From assembly GCA_022393335.1 (NCBI GenBank), contig JAJEKB010021753.1, positions 764,863-828,862 on the forward strand: a DNA stretch of 64,000 nt, written 5' to 3'. Positions 12,547 through 22,407 of the stretch are shown piece by piece. A program made the position numbers and the translations under genes. The DNA comes from Macrotrachela quadricornifera. Lineage: Eukaryota; Rotifera; Eurotatoria; Philodinida; Philodinidae. Below the pieces are notes generated by a model. The model was given only the letters and a program-made list of their open reading frames with translations. It had not been told where the DNA came from and made no database searches. Each line of letters opens with the position of its first letter. Position 1 is the first letter of the stretch.

Positions 12547-14397
12547 TAGTGGCGGGGCCACCGGGGAGCTGAGCTCCCCCTAGGAAATTTGAGCTTTCTC
12601 TAGGAAGTTTGTGCTCCAGCTACAGTATGTGGCTAGTCACCAACGAAGCTTTTCAAAAGGGATACTTTTTAATAGAATTGTGCTATCCAAAACGAGCCAT
12701 AGCTATTTAAAAGCTAAAGTATTTCTTTTTCGTATTTAGCTATCAATTTAAAGGAAACGACGATGATATTAAGTTATTTTAACAGTTGCACAGATCTCTG
12801 TTTTACAGTCTGATTTCTCTCATCTATAGTCATGATGAACATCTCCCGAACAAAATACAAAAGGAGTCAGAATACGCAGATATAAGTTCATTAAAAAAAA
12901 TAACAGAATATGATCGGTTGTTAGAATTTTTCATCGTCTATCGATTAAATAATGTTGTGTTGGAATAATTTCTATCGTTAGTTAGAGAAAGTTGTGTTAT
13001 ATTATTATCAAAATATTCGCTCCATATCTGTACATGTGTTGTTAATACAAAATATTCGTATATTATATCTTACATTCAATCACTGTTATTTAGATATTTG
13101 TAAATCTCATATAAATAATATCCGAGCTGAAAAATTGAATCCAGATTATAGAATAACGAATCAACAAGATTTTACATGTACATTCTACGGAAAAATATTT
13201 GTCGATAATGTTGATAACCCTATAGTTAGTAATATATCAATTTATAAAATGATCACATTGATTTCGATCGCTTTTTTTCTATGCTTCAAAACAATCAACA
13301 GTTAGAAATAAATTTCTGACAAATTTTAAATATCTGTAAAGATATTGACGGTACAGAAAACAACAAATTTCCAATCTGATTTTTTAAAAGATTCTCGTTG
13401 CGTTCACCAACATGGACCTCTAATTTTCTAGGCAATCATAAAAATTTAACAACTTTAAGTGACTTGACGAGGTATATCAAACGAAAACATCTACGTTTTA
13501 AATCTGTGCTCTTTTTTCTACAAAATTTTGAATTATAGCTGTAGAATCATATAGATATTTAGGTAAAAAGTAGGTATATATAAATTTATGATGATAGTTT
13601 GTAAACACCTCGCAATCATATCGCTATCTCTGCACGATGAAGAATCAGTAATGTAAGATTAATCTTTAGAAGGTTATTTATTGCTTTTATTAAATATCAA
13701 TGTAGACAATTAAATAGTTGTGCAAATCCTTAGAAAGATATGGTAAATAAAGGTAGATGCAAGATCTTCAGATGTCTATGATATATTGGAATAGTAACGT
13801 GAATTATTAAATAGCTACAAGTTCTTTACATAACTGTAATAGTGTTAGAGGATGATATGCATCATCCTCTTTTCTTCTCTTTTCTTTCCTTTTCTGTTCT
13901 TCACATATATGATCACATTGATTTTTCCTTTTTTTGTGTTGTCACTTTTCATTGGGATGTTCCCACTTCCGTTCATCTTTGTTCGCGTGTGCTATATATA
14001 GCGCTGATTTCTTTGCAATAAATCATCACTCGTCTCCACCTCATCTTCAGAGTTAATCACCTAGAGCGATCCAATCTCCGGATAGGACCACACGCTCACA
14101 AATAGATTTAAATAGCTATGAGACTGACATATAGTTACATTAACAAACCATTCAACAAATTATTTTCTACATCGTTTGGTGCGAACTATGTATACAAAAT
14201 AAATTGTATCTCTTTTGAGAATGAGCTGTTACCAAAAACGATATCAGAGAGTCAAAGATAGAGGAGGTACCTAGATTTTTTTGGTGTTCGCTTTGATTTT
14301 TCAGGAAACTTTAGTTTTAAAATCTGGAAGCGGAAAACCCAAAATCGAAGTCAGGGAGCTCAGCTCTCCCTAGACCAAAATCCTGGCTCCGCCACTA
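12547..14397. mobile_element. hAT-like element, 1851 bp, with perfect 8-bp target duplication CTTTTGAC
   Basis: Ends are TAGTGGCGGGGCCA at 12547 and its near-perfect inverse TGGCTCCGCCACTA ending at 14397; a subterminal block (GGGAGCTGAGCTCCC-like) is also inverted. CTTTTGAC stands on both sides (12539-12546 and 14398-14405). Eight-base duplications and tips of the form YARNG are hallmarks of hAT transposons. No hAT transposase (no RW or dimerisation motif) is recognisable inside; small frames at 12786-12968 and 12994-13305 match nothing I know. It sits inside the long-inverted-repeat element and itself contains a solo LTR. Confidence 0.85.
13843..14100 (+). mobile_element. Solo LTR of a retrotransposon, 258 bp, with 5-bp duplication AATAG
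   Basis: The segment begins TGTTAGAGGATGATATGC and ends CCACACGCTCACA, giving the TG..CA ends of LTRs. AATAG flanks it on both sides (13838-13842 and 14101-14105), a 5-bp duplication as made by retroelement integrases. Inside are a TATA-like box (gctatatatagcgc near 13990) and an AATAAA signal about 30 bases downstream, in the order expected of U3-R-U5. No internal retroelement sequence remains, so it formed by recombination between two LTRs. It lies inside the hAT-like element at 12547-14397. Confidence 0.85.
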
Positions 14398-15002
14398 CTT
14401 TTGACCCTGTTACAGACTTTCTTTTTCTAATTTTTAAGATCATCAGTCGATAGAGCTTGAAAAACTACACTTATGATCAAAATTTGACATTACTTCGAGA
14501 CTGTCTTCAGAAAAAGTTATGAGGATAAAGATCTATGTACTTAATAAAGGATCAATTTTTGCCCCCGCACTAATTTTTCTATAGGTTACATTTTTTTGAC
14601 GTTAACAGCTCAGATTTGTGGAGAACTCAAAATTTTTAGTTAGAAAAAATAGTTTCCACTAAATTTTGAAGAACGACTATTCTATGAGGATCCCAATAAT
14701 GAAAAATGAGGTTTAGAGAGTAGTTAGGACTATATAAGAAATGTGGTAGTTTTGAGAGTTTCTATGACAGTATTCGTAATCAGCACTCGTGAATCTACAT
14801 GCACAACTGGTTTTTACTTGTGAAAAAAGAAATTTTTTTTCCATAATACTTAGGAGACACCCCAGACACAAAAATCATGAGTGTCGTTTTTCGCGAAATA
14901 AAGTTGAAAAAAGTGATCAGGAGCAATTTCTTATTGTAATGTAATAGAAATGAACTAATTCTTATGGGGGCGAGAAATCAGTCTTACTCATCCTGATCCT
15001 TT

Positions 15003-16117
15003 CTCTTTTAATGAGAAAGATTTCGAAACTAGACGTAAGATAGTGATTCACGCACCTTTACGAAATATCCACCTTATCATGAAGATACGTCCAATCAGAT
15101 ATCATATATATGAAAAAATATGACACATATAGAGTGAAAAGGAAGAGACCAACATATGTCATTGATAAAAATGAAGAAATCTACGTAGACATATTATACA
15201 GAAAAACTAGAAGGGAGAATAAAAAGAAAATACCAAATATGAGAAAAAATGAGAAGAGCCTATATATAACAGAAAAAAACAGATACATATAAATTATCAC
15301 CTAACGAATATCTCATGCAGAGATAAACGCACATGTGTGTATAATATATTAAGATTAGGTGTGCATAACAACTATCTATTGTATTTTCACATTGCTGTTA
15401 GATAAAGGCAAACAACCTTTTTATTTCCTTCGTTCTCTTCGCTCGTTAGATTAATAGTAAATATAAAACTACATGACACGACAAAAAAAAGTCTGAGTTT
15501 TCTTTATCGAATTATTGATCAGAAATTGTAACGAATATTTAAACTAAGCAAATTCATTTTTTCACTTTACAAACTCAATACAAAGTTATTTTTATTTGAA
15601 TATCGAATCTAAATAACTTTATCATTGAATAAGAATAACTATACATCAAACCTTTCAGTATGTCAACAATAAATAGTTTCAAAAGTTATATTTTTTCGCT
15701 TATTTTATATAGCATTCAGGAATTCAGTTTCAATAATAGAAATCGATGCAATTTTAATAGGCATGCCTGAGTAATGTCGAAAAGAAAAACGTCGAGTGTA
15801 TAAATGTTGCAAAGGAGAAAGGGGAATTTGATGTTATGGACTTTAGCAATAAGTTTTTAGCGGTTACAGTAGTGGAGGAGTGAGAGTAAGGATGAGAGCA
15901 TGAGCTGCGATTGAAGTAAAGCAGTAACGTCCTGACAGTGACTAGAAATCCACAGCCAAGCTTTTTGCGACGAAATTCCTGCTAATCGCTGCCGCCCTTC
16001 AACCTCTAGCCACTAAAAATCTACTATCATAGTCTGTACCGCTAAATTCCTGTTTCCAAACATTTTTTTGACATTACTTAATACATTCATTTTAGTATAG
16101 ATTATAAACACAACAAG
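15003..16117. other. Intergenic region with probable promoter and 5' leader of the 67-aa repeat gene
   Basis: There is no gene, apart from a Lys/Arg/Tyr-rich 60-codon open frame at 15110-15292 that is probably chance in AT-rich DNA. From about 15780 the base composition becomes more mixed. A polypyrimidine-rich acceptor-like site (acattcattttag near 16085-16094) lies about 25 bases before the ATG of the repeat gene and could end an intron in its 5' leader. Confidence 0.4.
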
Positions 16118-19100
16118 ATGCAACTACCTCCAAATAATGATAACAGATCTTCCAATGATATTCGAAATTTCTTCAAGGGACCAATCTATCTATTGCCCTT
16201 CAAGATACTACTTTTTATCATTAGTATTATATTACTTATATCCTATCTCACTGTGAAATTTACAATAAAACAATTGATCAATATGTTTTGGGCTACAGTC
16301 ATATACACAACACTTCTAGTTGAAAATATTAGTTATCATCTCCTACAAATTTACAGGAATATACCTGTCTATGTGGAATATTTTGGCACAAAATTTTATG
16401 CAACCGTATTGCAACCTGTCAAATTCTATATATGTAATTACATACTTCCAGCTATATACAATGCCACTATATCGCTTTTCGATACGATAATTTCGTTTTT
16501 TATTCGGTGCTATCAACAGATCATCTTGCCAACAATTAGGTTCTGTTACTTCAAGATAATTGCACGGATTCCTACCTTGATCAACAAATTTTTTATCGAA
16601 TTACGCAGCATTCTTACCTTATTGTTTCGTTTAACATGTACATGGACATGGCAAAATATCCTATATCCATTATTGAAATTCATTTTTATTGATCTACCAT
16701 TGCAATTCTATAAAAGTATTGTCAAGATTCGATCATTCGTGTACGTCAAGGTCGTAACACTATTAATCATATGGAGAAGAGACATCGTACCAATGATATA
16801 TGATTATTTACAGAAAGTGTTGGCCCATATTTCTACTTGTATGGTACATACAGTTGGCTCTTTCTGTGAGGCCTGCACGTTCTTTTATAGATCAATTCTA
16901 TTACCATCGTATAAGAATATCATCAAGATGGGACCATTCGTTTATACAAAATTCTTAACATTCTTAAACATATGGAAAGGAGATATCTTGCCAATGATAT
17001 ATGAGTATTCACGGAAGCTGTTGGCTTGCATTTCTGCCTGTATGATGTATATTATTAACTCCTTTTACATTGCTGGTGTGTTCGTTTATAGATCCATTCT
17101 ACTATCATTTTGTAAAATTATTATTAAGATCGGACCATTCATTTACACCAAGTTCCTCACATTATTAGACAAATGGAAAAGAGACATCGTACCAATGATA
17201 TATAATTATTCACAGAAACTGTGGATTCATATTTCTACTTGTATGATATGTACAATTGGCTCTTTCTGCGAAGCCTGTGCGTTCTTTTATGAATTCGTTC
17301 TATTACCATTGTATAAGAATACTATCAAGATCGGGCCATTCGTTTATACAAAATTCGTAACATTGTTAAGCATATGGAAAGAAGATATCTTGCCAATGAT
17401 ATATGAGTATTTACAGAAGTTGACGGCTTACATTTCTACCTGCATTATATATACTATTAACTCCTTTCACAATGTCTGTGTGTTTCTTTATAGATCCATT
17501 CTATTACCATTTTATAGGAATATTATCAAGATCGGACCATTCATTTACACCAGGTTTCTAACATTATTAGACAAATGGAGAAGAAGCATCGTACCAATGA
17601 TATATAATTATTCACAGAAACTGTTTGTTCATATTTCTACTTGCATATTATATACAATTGACTCCTTTTATGAGGCTAGTGCATTTTATTATGGATTCAT
17701 TCTATTACCGTTCTATAAAAATATTATCAAGATTGGATCATTTGTGTATATCAAAGTCTTAATGCTATTAAACAGATGGATAAAAGATATCGTGCCAACA
17801 ATATATGATTATTTACGGAAACTGTTGGCTTACATTTCTACTTGTATAGTGTGTACAATTAATTCTTTTTGCGATGCCTGCACGTTTTATTATAGATTCA
17901 TTCTGATACCATTTTATAAGAATATTATGAAGATTGGATCGTTCTTGTACACCAAATTTTTACCATCATTAAGTAGACAAGTGAAAAACATCATGCTAAT
18001 GATATATAATTATTTACAAAAACTGTTGGTTCATATCTTTACTCGCATGATGTATACAATTGATTCTTTTTATGAGATGGTTGCGTTCTTTTATAGATCC
18101 ATTTTATTACCATTCTATAAGAATATTATCAAGATCGGACCGTTCGTTTACACCAAGTTCTTAACATTTTTAAACAGATGGAAAGAAGATTTCTTGCCAA
18201 TAATATATGATTATTTACGGAAGCTGTTGACTTACATTTTCACCTGTGTGACGTATACCATTAATTCTTTTTGCAATGCGTGTGTATTCCTTTATAGATC
18301 CATTCTACTACCATTCTGTAAGGATATCATCAAGATTGGTTCGTTCATTTACACCAACCTTCTACCATCATTACGTAAACAAGTAAAAGACACTGTATCA
18401 ATGATATATAATTATTCACGGAGGCTGTTGGCTTACATTTCTACCCGTGTGATGTATACCATTAATTCCTTTTACAATGCGCGTTTGTTCCTTTATAGAA
18501 GCATTCTATTACCGTTCTATAAGGATATCATCAAGATTGGTTCGTTCATTTACACCAACCTCCTACCATCATTACGTAAACAAGTAAAAGACAGTGTATC
18601 AATAATATATGATTATTTACGGAAGCTGTTGGCTTACATTTCTACCCGTGTGATGTATACCATTAATTCCTTTTACAATGCGCGTGCGTTCCTTTATAGA
18701 AGCATTCTATTACCGTTCTATAAGGATATCATCAAGATGGGTTCGTTTATTTACACCAACTTTCTACCATCATTACGTAAACAAGTAAAAGACACCATAT
18801 CAATAACATATGATTATTTACAAAAGCTCTTTCGTGATATTTACGCTTCCATGATATATAGAACTAGTTTTTTTTACAATACCTGCGCAGTCTTTTATCG
18901 GGATGCCGTTTTACCGTTTTATCATATGATTATTACGAATGGTTCATTCGTCTATCACGAGCTATTGAAACCAATTAGTATATCTGTTCTATATAATACA
19001 CGAATGATGTATGATAAACTATACCAATCCATTATTCGTCCTATTGGACCTGTATCATACTCAATGGTACAACTTTGTTATGAAAATGTTTTACAATCAT

Positions 19101-19255
19101 TAAGGATGCTCAAGTCTATGCGAGTACCAAATATGGTGAAAATCATCAATGAGATCATCGTTGTGATGCATTTGTATCGAAATGCTACTATTCTCGCCGT
19201 TAAAAGACTAAGTCACTTTTTTAGCTCCACATTTCGTACTTCCTCTCGTCCTTAA
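16118..19255 (+). CDS. 1045-aa protein with eleven tandem 67-aa hydrophobic repeats, family unknown
   Basis: A single 3138-base reading frame, far too long for chance, with an AATAAA cluster from 19291. Residues 1-22 are polar, followed by a strong hydrophobic stretch (about 26-50, ILLFIISIILLISYL). A non-repeated but similar region runs to about residue 197. Then come eleven units of exactly 67 aa (201 bp, the step from 16909 to 17110), consensus YKNIIKIGPFVYTKFLTFLN / RWKEDILPMIYDYLRKLLAY / ISTCIMYTINSFCNACVFLY / RSILLPF, and a diverged tail of about 110 aa. Each unit carries Pro at three places (LLPF, IGPF, ILPM), each followed by aromatic residues, with Lys/Arg interspersed among Ile/Leu/Phe/Tyr. 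This suggests a chain of amphipathic or membrane-inserted helices. I recognise no domain. A membrane- or lipid-surface role is inference only. Confidence 0.8.
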   Translation: MQLPPNNDNRSSNDIRNFFKGPIYLLPFKILLFIISIILLISYLTVKFTIKQLINMFWATVIYTTLLVENISYHLLQIYRNIPVYVEYFGTKFYATVLQPVKFYICNYILPAIYNATISLFDTIISFFIRCYQQIILPTIRFCYFKIIARIPTLINKFFIELRSILTLLFRLTCTWTWQNILYPLLKFIFIDLPLQFYKSIVKIRSFVYVKVVTLLIIWRRDIVPMIYDYLQKVLAHISTCMVHTVGSFCEACTFFYRSILLPSYKNIIKMGPFVYTKFLTFLNIWKGDILPMIYEYSRKLLACISACMMYIINSFYIAGVFVYRSILLSFCKIIIKIGPFIYTKFLTLLDKWKRDIVPMIYNYSQKLWIHISTCMICTIGSFCEACAFFYEFVLLPLYKNTIKIGPFVYTKFVTLLSIWKEDILPMIYEYLQKLTAYISTCIIYTINSFHNVCVFLYRSILLPFYRNIIKIGPFIYTRFLTLLDKWRRSIVPMIYNYSQKLFVHISTCILYTIDSFYEASAFYYGFILLPFYKNIIKIGSFVYIKVLMLLNRWIKDIVPTIYDYLRKLLAYISTCIVCTINSFCDACTFYYRFILIPFYKNIMKIGSFLYTKFLPSLSRQVKNIMLMIYNYLQKLLVHIFTRMMYTIDSFYEMVAFFYRSILLPFYKNIIKIGPFVYTKFLTFLNRWKEDFLPIIYDYLRKLLTYIFTCVTYTINSFCNACVFLYRSILLPFCKDIIKIGSFIYTNLLPSLRKQVKDTVSMIYNYSRRLLAYISTRVMYTINSFYNARLFLYRSILLPFYKDIIKIGSFIYTNLLPSLRKQVKDSVSIIYDYLRKLLAYISTRVMYTINSFYNARAFLYRSILLPFYKDIIKMGSFIYTNFLPSLRKQVKDTISITYDYLQKLFRDIYASMIYRTSFFYNTCAVFYRDAVLPFYHMIITNGSFVYHELLKPISISVLYNTRMMYDKLYQSIIRPIGPVSYSMVQLCYENVLQSLRMLKSMRVPNMVKIINEIIVVMHLYRNATILAVKRLSHFFSSTFRTSSRP
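16709..18919 (+). repeat. In-frame 201-bp tandem repeat array, 11 copies
   Basis: Eleven head-to-tail copies of 201 bp lie within the 1045-aa gene, each unit starting at a Tyr/Cys-Lys codon pair after 'ttaccattc'. The last three complete copies (about 18310-18912) are the most alike: the first two of them differ at only about nine of 201 bases. Earlier copies differ much more, and copies 1, 3, 5 and copies 2, 4 resemble each other in alternation. All copies keep frame and length, which points to selection on the protein. Confidence 0.85.
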
Positions 19256-19330
19256 AACTTTGTTTTTTTTTCGATACAGTCACATTAATCAATAAATAAA
19301 ATAAAATACAAGGAGAGATAATCTAGAAGG

Positions 19331-20767
19331 ATTTACGATTTAAAAGATTTACTTCCTATGTCTAGTATTTAATATATTAAATTTTTTTATATAAATAAAT
19401 AAATAATAGTAAAAGTGAAAAATAAATTAAAATTAATTATTGACGTTTCGATGTAAAAATGATCTTCTTCAGAACTTGCTCCTATTTTAGATTATGTATA
19501 TTTATTTCATGATATTCATATTTGTTTTTTGATCTTTACAGTATTTTTTCGAATGTTTACAACAGAATTGAAAGACAAAATGACGATATCAAAGAGAGAA
19601 AGAACAGAAAGTATAGTGTAACAGTCCATACAGGCACTGATGACGAATCGACATGTCTATTATTGTGTGGTTGTCCGTTCTTCCAATATTGTAAATCATG
19701 ACACCAGCGACACCGTACCGCAAGAAGGGACCGAACTTTTTGCTATCTTACAATCAGATACATAGAACTACTTAGGTCTGATCAAAATTTCTGAGAACAT
19801 AAAGTAAAACTATAAAGATAAGGAGAACAATTTGTTAAAAGTTTTTCTGAAGCCTTTTTCGAAACATTTTTTAGATAGCTTGGATACTGCATGAGCTAAT
19901 CAAATTTCACTTATTTAATTACTTAAACTACGTTTGATAGAATTAGTTAGTCAAAAATTACATAGCATCAGGTCTGACGAATATGATGGATACGACATTA
20001 TATTGATACTTTTTTCTGTCAAATGATTAATAACATTGGATGAGATGAAGTCACCAATGAACATCAAGCATTTTTGTGCATCTTGAACGTGGTATCTCTA
20101 TTTGTTTTCATGTTCCATTAAGAAAGGGCTTCAGACAATGTTCGATATTGTATTTGTACTCTATGAATTATCTTTATCCACACTCAGAATTATTTAATTT
20201 AAAGAATACATCACCTTCAAGTTTTGATTAAAACTTGTCTTTATGAACAACAGTGATAGATGATTCATCCTCAATAGGTTAGCTAGCATCAAATGACTTA
20301 TGACTGACCTACTCCTAGTAGTGCTAGAACCCAACTGACATGATTGAATAAACTTTTGCTGAATTTTTAAAACAAATAAAACTTGATTAGCTCATGTAGT
20401 AACCAAGCTATCTAAACATTTTTTCCAAAAAGACTTCAGAAAAACTTTTAACAAATTGTCTCTTCAACGATTGGTCTTGGAATAAATGATACTGGCAATT
20501 ATCCTCAACATTTGATAAAATAAAATTAAAAATATCTCCTTATCTTTATATTTTTATTCTATGCTCTTAGAACTTTTGATCAAATTTAAGTATATACATA
20601 CGTATGGAAAAATCGATCTGTAATTATATGTGTCTAACATCAAGTTCTGCACCGAAACGTCAACAATTAATTTTTATTTATTTTTGTATTTTTACTGTTA
20701 GTTATTTATTTATATAAAAAATAAATTAAATATTATATATAGGAAAAGAATCTTTTAAATCTTAAAT
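19331..20767. mobile_element. Long-inverted-repeat non-autonomous element, about 1.44 kb
   Basis: Outer tips (ATTTACGATTTAAAAGATT at 19331; inverse of AATTTAAGATTTAAAAGATT ending about 20767) and long arms are inverted copies. Shared blocks include ATATAAATAAATAA, TTGACGTTTCG, TAAAGATAAGGAGA, TTTGTTAAAAGTTTTTCTGAAG and GATAGCTTGG..ATGAGCTAATCAA. Arms reach about 550 bp on each side. The centre (about 19910-20380) has no open frame. It begins only about 75 bases after the stop codon of the repeat gene, just past its AATAAA cluster. No clear target duplication was found. Confidence 0.7.
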
Positions 20768-22407
20768 TACTATGTCTTTCCTCAACCGATTTCAATCTAA
20801 GAGGGTGAGGATGTTTTACTCGTCAAATCTTCAGCGTCATCCACACATCCAACTATTCATCTTTCATCTTTTCTACCTCAACCTTATCGGCGACTAAATT
20901 AAATTGTCTAGTTAAAAAAAAAGAAATAAAACTAAGCTGATATGGTTATGACGTGTCCTTTTATACTCTGTCGAAATAGTATTGTGGGTCTTTGCAGTCA
21001 TTCAGTCAAAAAAATTAAGAGATTTATTTGTAAATGGCTACTCTATTTGAGATAAATAGTTCAATAAAATCTAGAATCACTGCGTCCTAGATGTAACTAT
21101 ATATGCGTCGAAATGAACGCCGTTTAACTCTTCTATGTTAACTGCGCCTACTGCGATATAATCACGAAAAGGTTGTAACATGGAGCTGTATAATTGTCAT
21201 TGTTCTTAGAATTACTTAGATCAAGTTCAGCACAATGTGAGTATCGGTGGCAATACCGTCATCAACGAGATTTCTAAGATAGGTATATTAAACAATGAAA
21301 GTTGGAAAAAAATTCCTTTTACTTCCGAATTCATCATTCTCTACTGTGTCAATATTGTATTTATATAATAAATCTTTCGATGACTAAAGAAAAGCAGAAC
21401 GAGTTCTTTATCACAAAAAGTGCATAGCAGCAAGAAATATATTACTGAATGAAAGATATTTTCTTTCTTCCTTACTATTAAATACAACGTGAGTAGGTAA
21501 AAAACATATCAAACAGCGTTTTTATTAAAGAAAAGTTTAGATGAATATGGAATTTTTCACTACGCTCATGACCAATCGTATAAAAGAATCTCATATTTCT
21601 TGTTTTCCAATAGAGTTAAATGCAGCATTTGGTATAAGGAGATACAGGATGCAATACGATTATTGATCATCTTGTGTTTGTAAAACTTTTCCACAAAACT
21701 GACTGGTTAACTCCAATCTAGATGATGATTTTGAGAGCATATCAGATGCTCGGTCGAACAAAGCATAAGTCAGAAATAAAACAAAATTTTGCGAGGAAAA
21801 TTTCTCAAAATATCGGTGAACCACGAAAAATCGCTAAAAAGCGTGTTTTTTTTTCGATTTTTTGGTGCTTATAATTCTGCAATAGAACGTTGCATAGAGT
21901 TGCATCACTCTCTATTTTGCTCAGAATCTTTTACCTTTTACGTAAATAACTTGGTAAGCATTTTCGATGAGTCTTTTCGAGATTTAAAGCCGTAGTTAAC
22001 CAATATTTTGAGAAATTTTCTTCATATGCTGTTCGACAAAGCATTTCAAATACTATTGAAATTATTATCTAGATTATATCTAACTAGTTGGTTTTGTTGA
22101 AAATTTTTACAAAGAAAAGGAAATCAATAATTTTCTTACGCCTTATGCTAGAATACATCTAGTGTGTCTGTCACGCGAAGACTCAGAATTTTGGAGTCCT
22201 AAGGTCTGCTTCTTCTTCCTTAATTAATTCCTATAACAGAACAAAAATGTTCTGGTCCTAGGAATTATTCTTAGATAATTCCCAGAGAGAAACTACAGGC
22301 TTTGGTCTCATGGAATCATGAGGAGCCAAATGAAGTCTGTCGTTTTCTACTTGATAAAAACACGTATTTAGAAGACTTCTTCAGTTGTGTTATTTAGATA
22401 AGAGAGT
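20768..22407. other. Intergenic region with a small imperfect palindrome
   Basis: No gene recognised. At about 21738-22045 there is a short imperfect inverted repeat (GGTCGAACAAAGCAT and GGAAAATTTCTCAAAATAT on the left, their complements on the right), probably an old MITE; the frame at 21789-21995 lies in it and is not a gene. The last 100 bases before 22408 should hold the leader of the B-box gene. Confidence 0.4.

Larger units (their letters stand above)
11784..15002. mobile_element. Long-terminal-inverted-repeat element, interrupted by a hAT-like element
   Basis: The arms at about 11784-12250 and 14445-15002 are inverted copies of each other over some 460-550 bp with scattered differences. 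Shared blocks include AAAGGATCAGG at the tips, CTTTATTTCGCGAAAAACGA, GTATTATGGAAAAAAA and GAGCTTGAAAAACTACAC/its complement. Between the arms, 12243-12283 and 12419-12468 form a further hairpin (words ATAGCTCATTTTGTAGAGCT and its complement). Removing the insertion at 12547-14397 leaves an almost fully palindromic element of about 1.36 kb. It has no coding capacity, so it is non-autonomous. CTC flanks both tips (11781-11783, 15003-15005), but the true target duplication is unclear. Confidence 0.75.

Noticed and set aside
12786..13305. Two small frames inside the hAT-like element considered as transposase remnants
   Set aside because: No zinc finger, catalytic or dimerisation motif of hAT transposases could be seen.
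11778..15005. TTTCTC as target duplication of the long-inverted-repeat element
   Set aside because: The match overlaps the element tips and can be shifted by several bases, so it is not diagnostic.
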